This document shows positions 1-11,252 of a DNA stretch of 64,000 nucleotides, in pieces. A model generated the notes under the pieces. That model had not been told where the DNA came from. It made no database searches and worked only from the letters and a program-made list of their open reading frames with translations. How positions within the stretch are numbered: the first letter of the stretch is position 1; each line of letters opens with the position of its first letter. Source of the stretch: Cristatella mucedo (lineage: Eukaryota > Bryozoa > Phylactolaemata > Cristatellidae); the NCBI GenBank assembly GCA_009760855.2, contig WPIO01000038.1:124001-188000 (forward strand). Direction: 5' to 3'. A program made the translations under genes and the position numbers.

Positions 1-176
1 CTATAGCCAGCTCCATGATGCTCCATCAGCTCCATCGCTGAGCTCTTGCTCTCAGATCGTTATTGTAACGATGCCACTGAGAACATGGCACCAAGACTGA
101 AAGCGAAACAGTGTACTGCATGAGTTTGAGCGTCCAAATATACATCGTCAGCATCGGCTTACCGTCCAAATAGTAT

Positions 177-210
<34 letters not shown>

Positions 211-271
211 ACTTAATAAAGCGCCCTCAGAGAACTTAATCTCTTTCTAGGCGCTTTACATTTGCTGCAAA
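177..271 (-). mobile_element. LINE-A 3' tail remnant with (AAT)n
   Basis: A run of TAA triplets (177-208) is followed by the inverted LINE-A 3' end, with the paired GCGCC/GGGCGC arms and the AGAGA/TCTCT inner stem on the minus strand. Only the last ~65 bp of the element is present, so this is a heavily 5'-truncated copy. Nothing else is recognised between 1 and 700. Confidence 0.75.
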
Positions 272-704
272 TCCGCCATGCACGATGACTTTATTCATGG
301 GCGAAGTACAGCTTCAATGTCAAGGTCAGATTAGAGCCTGTCTACGGCACTGGTTGGCTGGTGATCTTACTAGCTCTCATGGGTTCAGTCTAGGCTGCCC
401 TACTGTAATTCCTGCATGGCTGTGCTACCGAACAAAGCCATCAAGCCTCTGCGGCCATGTATGCGGTGATGAATATGTCTGTACGGTCGATCAAAGATCT
501 TCAGAGAGGTTCAGCCTCCTCTGTCTTCTTGGCTGAATCAGCTGTGATGGTTCAACGATGGTTGATCAACGGATGCACAGCTATATTACTATTATACTAT
601 GCATATAATATACTTTACAGAAACAGCTATAACAATGCTCGAACCTAGAAGTACCGGTATGCCTGTGCTCTTTTTTTATAGGCAAACTGATGCATCCGTT
701 TCAG

Positions 705-1060
705 CCTCCTCATGTGCCACCGTTACCGACAGAAGCTTGTGCTCTGCAGGTCCTAGACTGTGGAACTCACTTCCACCATTCTTGCGTAACAACTACTCTC
801 CTGCTACCGACTATGACACATCCTTTTCCAGCCGTCCTCAGCTGCTACTTCCATGTCACACACACTACCTCAGCTGCTCACCTGACTCTGCTAAGCTTCC
901 CACTTTCTCTTGGTTGCATGAGATGAAGTCTGTTGGCTACTGAATGCTTATCGAAAGTCGCTTAGGCTGTGAGTGCGCTATAGAAAACTGTCCTGCTTAA
1001 CACTCGCTTAGTCTTAGTTTCGGCTTTGTGGAGTTGACGGAAATACATTACATTACAGAT
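705..1060 (+). mobile_element. LINE-B 3' fragment
   Basis: The translated stretch around 735-780 carries the LINE-B C-terminal signature '[15 protein letters not shown]'. It runs through the family 3' end (GCTGTGAGTGCGCTAT, then a GTGGAGTT block) and stops in a short ACATT-type repeat at about 1045-1060. It is the plus-strand counterpart of the copies at 29.5, 38.3 and 61.2 kb. The upstream RT is missing and the frame is decayed. Confidence 0.7.
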
Positions 1061-1140
1061 AGCCACTAATAGTGTGTGCCTCCTGCTGCTGTTGTAATTA
1101 GCACAGCGTCCGGCCACTAATGTATGCCCCCACCTACCGC

Positions 1141-1183
1141 CGGTGGTTGGGCAGTGGACTCGGTGGCTGGGCAGTGGACTCGG
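1141..1183 (+). repeat. Short direct duplication, ~20 bp x2
   Basis: A GGTGGYTGGGCAGTGGACTC unit occurs twice in tandem with one mismatch. It lies in otherwise unassigned DNA between a LINE-B end and a LINE-A remnant. Confidence 0.7.
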
Positions 1184-1568
1184 CCTTTGATGTAGGGGAT
1201 GTCGCCCGCTGCCGCTGCATTCCCCAAACTTCGGCGATTCAGCCAGCTCTTATAGGCGTAGACGTGAGAGCAATGCACGGAGAGTCTCTTTCATCGTTCA
1301 CATCCGTGCTTGTGCCTCCATCAGATTCAGAGTAGTAGACGTTCCGGCAAGCCACCCAGGATGTAATCGTTCGACAGCAGTTTGCTACCGCACTCGACGA
1401 CGAAGCGTGCGGAGGCGTAATGCGATGCATCTTCGCATGTAACAACACAGACTAAGTTCGCATTACGAAGGAGAGAGTTCTGCTGTGCACTCAAACCCTG
1501 AGCGGCTTTTGGACGCATAACGACACTAGAGACGGAATGCCGCAGGCTGGACGAGCTGCTGGAGCCTC

Positions 1569-1646
1569 GAGACAGCGAGCACAGACAGACGAGAGACAGC
1601 GAGCACAGACAGACGAGAGACAGCGAGCACAGACAGACGAGAGACT
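1569..1646 (+). repeat. 24-bp tandem repeat, ~3 copies
   Basis: A 24-bp unit beginning GAGACAGCGAGCACAGACAG restarts at about 1569, 1593 and 1617 with almost no divergence, so the array is young. The unit is a multiple of three, which keeps frames open across it; I see no gene here. Confidence 0.85.
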
Positions 1647-1708
1647 CCGTTCCTTTGCTTGAAGACTGTCTGCTGCACAAGCTTAATTAGTGTGCATATG
1701 CCCTGAGT

Positions 1709-1965
1709 GTAAAGCGCCTGGGTTGAGATTAATCTCTTTTAGGCTGCTAAGCAAATGACTTGACTATTTTTGCTCTACAAGTCCTGGACTGTGGAACTCA
1801 CTTCTGCAAATCGTGTGCAACGCCGTCTTATGTAACGCCGTCCATTCTCCTGCTCCCAACTGTGCGTGGCACCTTTCCAAGCGTCCTTAGCTGCTAATCC
1901 CATATTATCCACTTCCTCCTGGGAGACTTAGCTTCTTTAAACGAAAGTAGTATGTAGGCTACTTA
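1709..1965 (+). mobile_element. LINE-A tail remnant followed by LINE-B fragment
   Basis: About 1709-1760 holds a decayed LINE-A-type 3' end (AAGCGCCTGG, GAGATTAATCTC). About 1775-1965 repeats the LINE-B C-terminal block starting at 'CCTGGACTGTGGAACTCACT'. Both are short and frame-broken. Confidence 0.55.
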
Positions 1966-2335
1966 TCGCCCGACCACGGCCAACTACGTCCCATATACGC
2001 CGAAGCCTCCTCTGCCAGCTGCTGCCGTCACAGGTCTAGAGCAAGACGAGTGTGATTACACCACTTTATAAAAAATATCGCATGCGCCACGAGGAACAGA
2101 AGAACTAAACAGAACTGCTGGAACCCCTGTGTACATTAAGCTACCAGAGGAGACGTGGGAAACAACGAAACCCGCCTTTCCAAGGCGTCAGGACACTCTC
2201 GGACCGGAGCAATCTTGAAGGCAGGACAGCTGTCAGCAGAAATACCGGCAAGACAATATCGGTACGTCATTGCTGCTTAACGCAGACTCAGTAGCGAGGC
2301 ACATCTCGGTTGGCCGAGGCTTCCAGCTCCGGTAT

Positions 2336-2639
<304 letters not shown>

Positions 2640-3351
2640 CTACGAACACCACGCTACACGGAAAAGTGGAATATACAAGCCATGACGGCGAGCGTGCTTA
2701 TCTCCAGTCACTCTCGGACAGTGCAACCTCGTGGCCTTCCGTGGTTGATGGCGTGGTTGGTGAATACCAGTGATCGGGATGTTTCGGGATGTAGATACTG
2801 GGCGAACGGGTCAATTCGGACTTCCTGACCTCGGCAGACAAACTCTCAGTACCCAATTATCCAGAATAAAGGGCACCATCGCCCAACCGGCCTCGAGCCG
2901 AAGGTCATTCTTGGTAACCAGACAAAAGCACGCCGATAAAACGCCTATAAATATAATACTGATATAAATAATTTTTAAGTAAGGCTGGGTCAAATATATA
3001 TTCATAATTACAGTGTTTTATTTAGAAAGTGCATACGTAGTATAACTCACATCACATTAAACTGTATGCCAGCTTTCAAATATATTTTGAAATGATAGAA
3101 TCATATAGAAAGAGTGGATATAGAGCCTAGTATGGTTAGCCTATTTTTAATTAATTAATTAGTTGCTCGATTCGTGTGCAATTCCGTTAAGGTAATCGCT
3201 TACTAGGAGTTTTCCTGGGGAGGTTGTTGATATTGCGAGCACAAACACTCGGGTAGTATAAGAATTTAATTTAATAAGAACTCAATCGGCATTTAAGAAG
3301 AAGCTAAAAATATATATTTACCATAGCATTTGATTGCTTCTTGAGATATAT

Positions 3352-3577
3352 CCTTTGTGTGCTTATGCGTGTTGACACTGTGCATGCTGCCATTAACCAT
3401 ATTTGCGTGCTGACCGAGTGCATGTCACCTCTAACCATGTTTTGCTTGTTGTCATTGAGAATCCTACCACCACCATTCAATCATGCTTACTATGCAGCAA
3501 ATTTAAAGTGCCTAGAAAAAGATTTAGTTCTCTGAGGGTGCTATAACAAATGTATTATTCTTATTATTACCACGGAT
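3352..3577 (+). mobile_element. LINE-A 3' end
   Basis: This is the 3' untranslated part of LINE-A: repeated GTGCATGCTGCC / TGCATGTCACC blocks, then the AAGTGCCTAGAAAAAGATTT stem region and an ATT-rich end at 3555-3577. It contains no coding part. Confidence 0.75.
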
Positions 3578-3579
3578 AG

Positions 3580-4252
3580 CTGCGGCACTCTGCAATACGG
3601 CTGCTTTTTCCACTATATTAGTCACAGCGCTGCGGTTTTTATTCCAAATTATTCAGAATGGTGTTGCAGGTTTACCCACTTATTTTCATGCAGTTGTGTT
3701 TGCACGTACTCATGCTGTGGCCTCAAATGACATGGGTCAGATATCTTATTTACAGATTTGAACGGCGGTATAGCTTCCATGTTCACAATAGGCATAGTGA
3801 AACTGTGGTTTTAATTCCACGTTATAGAAAATTATGGTACGCGTTCGTCCTCAAAATTTCGTGCAATTGCACTTCCGCGTTTTAATGGAGCAACCTCCAA
3901 TAGTCCGGTCCATCGTGCAATTTTGAACTGCGATAAAACTGCTATTTCTATAATAGGCTTCATGCAATTTCAATTTTTATTCAGCATTATAGAAAATGGT
4001 GTTCCGAGTTAACCAACTAAATTGTATGGCATAGCGCATGGGCGTTTTCATGCTGTTACCCCAATGGCCAGGGCCAGCCAGCCTCCGTACATAATAGAAC
4101 TGCGACACAGCTGCCATTTACGCAGCAAGGGTTGATTGAGTAGCTGCGTTTGATTTCACGTTATATCAAACAGTATTTCGAGTTTACCAATCAAATATCA
4201 TGATACAGCCCGCGCCAGTTTCCATGCAATATCCCGGCCCACTCTGCATTTT
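3580..4252 (-). repeat. Diverged ~165-bp satellite, minus-oriented block
   Basis: The block holds about four degenerate repeats spaced roughly 160-180 bp apart. Read on the minus strand each carries a GGCCATnGCATGAG-like core, a GTAAACYCG stretch and AATGGCAGCTGTnTCGCAGTT. The same core occurs in the opposite orientation at 5130-6170. Copies are strongly diverged, so this is an old array. Confidence 0.65.
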
Positions 4253-5129
4253 TCTCAGCTCGAAATCTAAGTGTCATATTCCAAAGCGACCTCTCGTTTG
4301 ACGACCACATCAGCTTCACAGTCAAATCTGCCTATTTTCAGCTACATAACATTGCTAAAATTCGGGCTTGTTTAGATAAGGATACCACGTCCAAGTTGGT
4401 CCGTGCATTCGTGACATCCCGTCTCAACTTCTGCAACTCACTGCTTACTGGCCTACCAGCATGTGCGATCAGGCGATTGCAGCTGGTGCAAAACTCCGCA
4501 GCTAGGCTTGTCTGTCGTGAGCGTCACAGTTGCCACATTACTCCACTTCTCGCCGACCTGCACTGGCTACCAGTCAAGCAACGGATTTACTTCAAAGTTT
4601 TGTCGCTCACTTTTAGGTCACTTCATTCTATAGCTCCAGCCTATCTCTCCGACATACTCCCCCATCAGCAAGCATCGTACCCCCCCCCCCCCCGCTTTTC
4701 GGAATCCAACAGTCTGGAAATACCTCGTACAAACCTTAAATCCTTTGGAGACCGTACATTTAGTTCGTATGCTCCCAAAGCCTGGAACTCACTCCCGACC
4801 TGCGTCAGAACATCCCCTGACCTGACCACATTTAAAAGAAACTTAAAAACACCTATTTAGGACATCATTTAGTGGGTCCCTGTGATTCGTCCTTCACGTG
4901 AATATGCGTGCTGACACTGTGCATGCTGCCACTAACCACATTTGCATGCTGACCCTGTGCATGTAACCCCTAACCATGTTATTCGTTTTGCTTGTTTTTC
5001 AAGCATGATAGTACTCACCATTCAATTGCATTTTCCTTTGCAGCAAATGTAAAGCGCCGAGAAAGAGATTGAGTTATCTGGGGGCGCTTTATCAAGTACA
5101 TTATTATTATTATTATTATTTTTGAATTC
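4253..5129 (+). mobile_element. LINE-A copy (RT C-terminal part plus 3' end)
   Basis: Residues encoded at 4396-4857 read as the C-terminal region of an L2/CR1-like reverse transcriptase: 'FVTSRLNFCNSLLTGLPAC', 'VQNSAARLVCRERHSCHI', 'LLADLHWLPVKQRI' and 'YAPKAWNSLPT'. The 3' region continues through the GTGCATGCTGCC blocks, the terminal stem-loop at about 5050-5090 and (ATT)n at 5101-5129. A C-homopolymer at 4680-4693 interrupts the coding part. The copy is 5'-truncated and separates two oppositely oriented satellite blocks. Confidence 0.85.
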
Positions 5130-6170
5130 CAATACAGCTCTTATTTCCAAAAATAGGCGTCATCTAACTGCGGTTTTGATCGCTTATTATGGGAAACTGC
5201 GTTCCGGATGTACCAACAAAATTTCATGCGATTGCGCTAACGCGTTATATTGTTGAGGTCTTTAACAGCCCGGGCCGTTGGAGACCATAGCGGTGTAACA
5301 GGCCCACCCAATGTCAAGAAATTAGAAGGGTGAACCCGAAACACGTTTATCTATAATTTTGCATTAAAACGATAGTTATACAGCATCTATTTTGGGAGTG
5401 GTAACTGCACCGCCGTTGTGATATGTAGGGGGTCTTGCTGGTCCCGGCCTTTGGAGGCCATAGCATGAGAAAGCCATGCGCTTTGCGGTTGGATTGCTTG
5501 ATAAACCCGAAAAATAAGTAGCCTGTAAGTTAGTATCAAAACTGCAGCTTCGAAAGGCTTATCGCGGAAACGGTCGTTGTATCGCAGTTCGAATAAGTAT
5601 GGAGGCTAGCTGTCATAGCCATTCGAGACCATAGCATGAGATCGCGCAAGCACGATCGTATGAAATTTGGTGGGTTACACTGGATCATTGCTTGCTATAA
5701 TTTGCCATTATTCGGGTTTAAATGGCAGCTGCATCGCAGTCGGACAACTTAGGGTTGCCATTTGGGAAAGGCGATCAGAAGCCGTAGTCTGAGAATGCGG
5801 TAGTGAAATCCCATGAAATAAATTTGGCGAGTAAACTTTGCATAATGTTCTTTATCATTTTGAATCAAAACTGCAGGTGCGAGTTTTTGCGGAAATGGCA
5901 GCTGTAATGCCGTTTGGGCGTGTTAATAGGCTGGCTGACCCGAGCCATTTGAGGCCGTAGCACGAGAACGCGAAAGCGCAAGTGCATGCAATTTCGTGAG
6001 TAAACCCGCGACACTATTCTGTATAATTTGGAATCAAAACCACAGCGTTCTAAAATTTACTTTGGAAATGACAGCTGTATCTCATTTATTTGTGGAACCC
6101 TACAAATTCCTCAGTGGCAAATTAAACCTTGGATTTTCATGCCGACCTCTTAGCTGTCTGCCGATGCATA
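5130..6170 (+). repeat. Diverged ~165-bp satellite, plus-oriented block
   Basis: The repeating core GGCCATAGCATGAG and its variants falls near 5284, 5457, 5626, 5786 and 5950, a spacing of about 160-173 bp. Between cores each unit carries an ATTTGGTGAGTAAAC-like stretch, a 'TCAAAACTGCAG' stretch and AATGGCAGCTGTATCGCAG. This is the inverted counterpart of the block at 3580-4252. From 6170 to 6555 I see only AT-rich DNA. Confidence 0.75.
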
Positions 6171-6555
6171 TGTCGTCCTAGTAGTTGATCAACGGTGCCA
6201 TTAGAGAAGGGCAGTATTGGCCAATTCATCGAAAGCAGCAGGAACATTCGCAACAAGAACAAAGCTCAGAGCAAAAATTATTTTGACGTAAATTTTAAGA
6301 TTTTCATCATCACGGTATTCTGTCGCAAGATTAAAATCTTGAATCTTGAGCTCAATATTCTGTCCAAGATCATCAAACAAGCATCCAACTAGCTGCGCTC
6401 CAGGAAAAATGGTTTAATGGGCGTTCTTACTGGCTTTTTCCAAAGCTGATATGATATTTGCCTAATTTAGAGTTTGCATTATTTATGCATGACGAAATTG
6501 GACGTACTATTATAACTTTCAAACCAACCATACAATGCAATATTTGTTTCTTTTT

Positions 6556-6559
<4 letters not shown>

Positions 6560-6587
<28 letters not shown>
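6560..6587. repeat. (AT)n microsatellite
   Basis: An uninterrupted TA run of about 28 bp in AT-rich DNA. Confidence 0.95.
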
Positions 6588-6590
<3 letters not shown>

Positions 6591-6702
6591 GTAATTGATT
6601 TGAAAGACAAAAAGCTGGTTAAATCCATTAAATCATATACTTTAAATATATTATTGTAGTCTCACGCTTTGGTCCTTCGCACTTTTGTCGGGGGGGGGGC
6701 TG

Positions 6703-7383
6703 CTGTAGTGGGTGGTCTTTTATTGCCCACTGCCAGCTTTTTAAGCTCTTCTGTCGCTATATAAAGGAGGCTGTTAAATCAGCTAATCTTGTTTTACCGA
6801 TTTGCAATGCTTCTCACAAATCTTCATTGATACCCATCCAGTCAAGCAGCTCATGAACTTCAAAGATTTGTCCCTCACTTTCAGGTCCCTTCGTTCTTTG
6901 GCTCCAGCCTACTGATCAGATCTACTGTCCCACCAGGCTCAGTATCGTACCACCCGCTTTCCGGAATCTAGCTGTTTACCTATACCTCGCACAAACCTCA
7001 AATCTTTTGGAGACCGTGCCTTCAGTTTGTATGGTTCCAAAGCCTGGAACTCACTCCCGACTTGAGTCGCCACATCTCCTGACTTGACCACATTTAAAAA
7101 GAAACTAAAAACGCACCCATTCATCACAGCATTTAGTGGGTCCCTGTGATTTGTTCTTTATGTGCCTCTGCGTGCTGACACTGTGCATTCTGCCACTAAC
7201 AATACGTATATGCTGTCCCTGATCATGCCACCCCTAACCATGTTATTCCTGTTTTTGTTGAGCGTGCTTCCACTCACCATTCAATCGTGCTTCGTTCTCA
7301 GCAAATGTAAATTGCCTAGAAAGAGATTGAGTTCTCTGAGAGCGCTATATCAAATGCATTATCATTATTATTATTTCTATTAA
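6703..7383 (+). mobile_element. SINE-1/LINE-A chimaeric retroposon, 5'-truncated
   Basis: At 6703-6790 lies the 3' half of SINE-1 (TAGTGGGTGGTCTTTTATTG ... GAGGCTGTTAAATCAGCTAA). A short linker (6791-6840) leads directly into the LINE-A C-terminal region ('YLSD'-type block, 'SFGDR' and 'AWNSLP' equivalents) and its 3' end with an ATT-rich tail. The same SINE-linker-LINE order recurs at 32.09-32.76 kb with nearly equal length (about 655 bp). The left edge abuts a G-homopolymer (6691-6699). The coding part is frame-broken. From 7390 to 7865 nothing is recognised. Confidence 0.75.
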
Positions 7384-7865
7384 TTATTGTAATGACTCTC
7401 ACGTAGGCAATAGATTGCCATAGCATTCTCAGTTTCTGTCCCACTTCTTCCGAGTACTTAAGCACCTGTTGAGATTAATGTCAGGCGGTCTCGAACTGGT
7501 TCTTCGATCATCCAAGATGTAGTATCGATAGAGCTCATAGAATGAAGTATGCTAAAGAATCAGTGATTATTTAGGGTACACTACTTCGCCGCACTTGAGA
7601 GGCGTTAAATTATTGCATTAAACTGCCTTCCTGGTCTTCCATGAAATATGCTACTTGCCTACAGCACATTTAACTGTGAATCTGTGCTTTACTGTTGCAC
7701 TCACGATGGGTCTGCCGTGAGCAAAACTGCCATGCCTACACTGCGAGTGGCTGGTCTTAGGATTAAGAGAGGAGCACTAAAAGCTCAAGCCACTGCAATA
7801 CTGCAGCACATGGTGCGAACAAGCTTCATTCTCGAGAAATCGATAGCCCACAATAAGCTCTGTCT

Positions 7866-7995
7866 TGCCGAGCTGGTTTAGCACAGTGGTTTAGGTGCTT
7901 GCTCCGACCAAAGTCTGGCCGAAGTTACGGGCTCAAGTCGCGAAGCATATGTGAAGCGCCTGAATAGAGATTATGCTCTGTTTGGGCGCGATGCA
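7866..7995 (+). mobile_element. SINE-2: tRNA-like head with LINE-A-like tail
   Basis: The head has an A-box-like stretch (GGTTTAGCACAGTGGTTTAG) and a degenerate B box (GGGCTCAAGTC, near 7929). The 3' part reads GTGAAGCGCCTGAATAGAGA, then a TTTGGGCGC arm, which matches the LINE-A terminal stem-loop. A second copy lies at 47860-47990 on the minus strand. Confidence 0.65.
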
Positions 7996-8095
7996 AACGA
8001 ATTATAAAATCATTTTAAATGCTGTCGATCACGAAAGCCATTCCATACGACGTAGTTATTATGGTCCTGGATGCGAACTCCACGAACGCACATCG

Positions 8096-8172
8096 GCATG
8101 GGGGAGGAGGAAAGAAGAAATGAATGAAGGAGGATTGAGGAAGAAGGGAAGGAAGAAGAGAAGGAATGAACA
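8096..8172. repeat. Purine-rich (GGAA/GAAG) stretch
   Basis: About 75 bp of A/G-rich sequence with irregular GGAAGAA motifs. No gene is recognised anywhere in 8000-9756; the short open frames there look random. Confidence 0.6.
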
Positions 8173-9756
8173 GTTTTGATTTCGATATTATTTTGCGCTT
8201 CAAGTTTCATTCATTTGGGTCTTGCCCCGCCTTCTTGAAAATGCTGCCGGTCTGGTCATCCCTGCATATCAATTTTGCACGTCTTGCCCCCCACTCAATA
8301 AAAACTCAGGCTCCAAAACTGCCTTAAACGTTAGTTAAATTGGATTATTTATAATGCTATAAGAATCAATGTCCACCTGCTTCCAGATCGCAGTATTATC
8401 CAGAACCGTTCGCTGGCTGCAATTGGTTAGTCTTGTCAAATCTCATTCTTTTAATTGGCAGGTTTGAGAGTCTATTTCGGCGCAGCCCGTGAAAAAAACA
8501 TTTGAGTAGTGCATAACTTGATCCCGAAACTCCGGAAACAAACCTAGATGCTTATTCAAATAGAAACCGATATTTTGCTTTACTCTACGGTACCCTCTAC
8601 GGCATGTTCTCAGTGCTATTTTTCGCTATGTAAAGGTCGTTCATGAGAAATACCTAAGCTTCTCACGATGCCGTGGTCGGCTCAATTTTCGAGTTAAGGT
8701 ACTGCATGGAGGCTAGCTATTTTGTACTGCTCCTTCTAACTGACACATTGTTGATCAAAATTTCTAATTTCAAAGCTATAAGACGATTCTGTTTGCCAAT
8801 GGCAAGAAGTCAACATGAAGAACACAAAACAATATATTGCTCAACTTTGCAGCCGCTGATTTATTGTGGAATAATGCGAGTAAAAAAGCCACGGTAGCTT
8901 AGCTACTATCTCATAGTTGCGAGCGGCACTATCTTCTTTAATGCGCGCCTTTCTATTGGACGGCCATTCGTGTCTACCGACCATTAACTGTGGCACAGGG
9001 ACAGGAATCAAATAAGCAATGTTGTTTGTCTTTTAGCGTTGTTGCATTGATGCTTGCTTTTGTTCCTTATTTTCTGGCCTTCTTTTCAAAACAAACTTCT
9101 TTTCAAAACAAAAGCCTGATTCTGGAGTCAATGCAGACAATGCATCCACTATGTATTCAATTGCCATAGTGCTAATACAACAGGTGCATTATCGTTCACT
9201 GCAAAGGTAGTTTACCTGCCACTCAAAATTTATCCTTGGAGCAACTCCTTAATTCAGGGCCTTTCGCTGGTCTTTCGGATGCCTGTGAATATTGCCCCGC
9301 GCCACGACGTGTATCATTTCGTGAAGCTGATTATAAACTCGGTGCAGAATTGGTTGCTGCTTTTGCTTCTTTATTCGACCACTTTACTCGATGGTGCTGA
9401 AACATTGGGAAGGCGAATGCAAATTTTGAAAACAGGTGTCTGCAACGGATGTGATCTGTAAGAAGTTGCTGATCGAAGTCCTTCAAGCATGGCATGCGCT
9501 CACGCTGTAGGCAGTACTGCGTTCGCCGAAACGGCGGTAATACAATCCCACTAATGCAAATGCCAAGCCGCATCGCAATTGACAAAGCTCGGCAACGCAT
9601 CGGAGCAGCATGTACATGACCAGTCTTGTATCTGCTGCTGCTGGTACTGCTCGAGAAATTCGATGTAACTAGCAGGAGCCCGGCGTCGACGCACGGCACG
9701 CCCTAAGACACACCACGATGCTGGCTAACTTTTCAGGTCCAAGACTTTCTTTATTC

Positions 9757-9797
9757 TCATAATTTAACTTGCTTCTCATAATTTAACTTGCTTTCTT
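9757..9797 (+). repeat. 20-bp direct duplication
   Basis: The unit CTCATAATTTAACTTGCTTY occurs twice in tandem immediately before the 10-bp array. It is a small recent duplication. Confidence 0.85.
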
Positions 9798-9811
9798 TCA
9801 TTTTTGCCAAG

Positions 9812-10788
9812 ACAGCAAACAGCAGCAAACAGCAGCAAACAGCAGCAAACAGCAGCAAACAGCAGCAAACAGCAGCAAACAGCAGCAAACAGCAGCAAAC
9901 AGCAGCAAACAGCAGCAAACAGCAGCAAACAGCAGCAAACAGCAGCAAACAGCTGCAAACAGCTGCAAACAGCAGCAAACAGCAGCAAACAGCAGCAAAC
10001 AGCAGCAAACAGCAGCAAACAGCTGCAAACAGCAGCAAACAGCTGCAAACAGCTGCAAACAGCAAACAGCAAACAGCAGCAAACAGCAGCAAACAGCAGC
10101 AAACAGCAGCAAAAGCTGCAAACAGCAGCAACAAACAGCAGCAAACAGCAAACAGCAGCAAACAGCAGCAAACAGCAGCAGCAAAAGCAGCAAACAGCAG
10201 CAAACAGCAGCAAACAGCTGCAAACAGCAGCAAACAGCTGCAAACAGAGGCAAACAGAGGCAAACAGCGGCAAACAGAGGCAAGCAGCGGCAAACAGCAG
10301 GAAACAGCAGCAAACAGCAGCAAACAGCAGCAAACAGCAGCAAACAGCAGCAAACAGCAGCAAACAGCAGCAAACAGCAGCAAACAGCAGCAAACAGCAG
10401 CAAACAGCAGCAAACAGCAGCAAACAGCAGCAAACAGCAGCAAACAGCAGCAAACAGCAGCAAACAGCACAGCAGCAAACAGCAGCAGCAAACAGCAGCA
10501 ACACAGCAAAACAGCAGCAAACAGCAGCAAACAGCAGCAAACAGCAGCAAACACAGCAGCAAACAGCAGCAAACAGCAGCAGCAAACAGCAGCAAACAGC
10601 AGCAAACAGCAGCAAACAGCAGCAAACAGCAGCAAACAGCAGCAAACAGCAGCAAACAGCAGCAAACAGCAGCAAACAGCAGCAAACAGCTGCAAACAGC
10701 GAGTTTCAGCAAACGCATCTTCAGCCAGCAGCAAACAGCAGCAAACAGCAGCAAACAGCAGCAAACAGCAGCAAACAGCTGGCCCTCT
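9812..10788 (+). repeat. 10-bp minisatellite (AGCAGCAAAC)n, ~97 copies
   Basis: Nearly one kilobase of the decamer AGCAGCAAAC, with variants (AGCTGCAAAC, AGAGGCAAAC, and 7- and 13-bp length variants) concentrated at 10020-10300 and 10465-10560, and one non-repeat interruption near 10697-10730. No frame on either strand contains a stop, so long frames (up to 574 codons) appear on both strands. They read as Gln/Ala/Asn/Ser repeats or Cys/Leu/Phe/Ala repeats and are artefacts. The array ends about 790 bp upstream of the CRE/CCAAT pair and about 1.05 kb upstream of the KLF13-like start codon. Confidence 0.95.
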
Positions 10789-11222
10789 GCGTTCTGCGAG
10801 TTTCACTTCGATCTTCGCCGCTAGTGCGACCAGCAGCATCAGCAGCAGCAGCCAAGGAGGATGCGAGTGTCGGGCGTCCTTCACCTTCACCCGGCTAGGT
10901 TGCGTCGACTCGACGGGGTCGAATCGCCAGCTAAGGCGCGTGCGCGCACCGTTACCTTCCGCCGTCAGCACGCCGAGCTGCGGACTCGGGAGCTGCCCGC
11001 CCCCTTTCCCGGCTGCATCCTCCCGCACGCGCCGGACTGAGGAGACCGTCGAGCGAGCGCAGTGAGCAGGAAGCACCCGAAGAGACGTTCTCGTCTGCTG
11101 CGCGCAAGCGTCAGCGTTCACGAAATAGCACGCCGCGAAGCAACGGACGCGCGCGCGCGAGCGGGCGCGCGTCCGTTGCATTCGGAGACCAGCCCGACGG
11201 CGCCCAGCTGCCGCCCGTCCGA

Positions 11223-11252
11223 GCCCCGCCCCCGCCCCCGCCCCCACCCCCG
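11223..11252 (+). promoter_or_regulatory. GC-box / CACCC-box cluster
   Basis: Overlapping CCCCGCCCC and CCCCACCCC units occur in about 30 bp. Sp/KLF zinc-finger proteins bind such sites, so the KLF13-like product could act on its own promoter. That link is inference. Confidence 0.6.
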
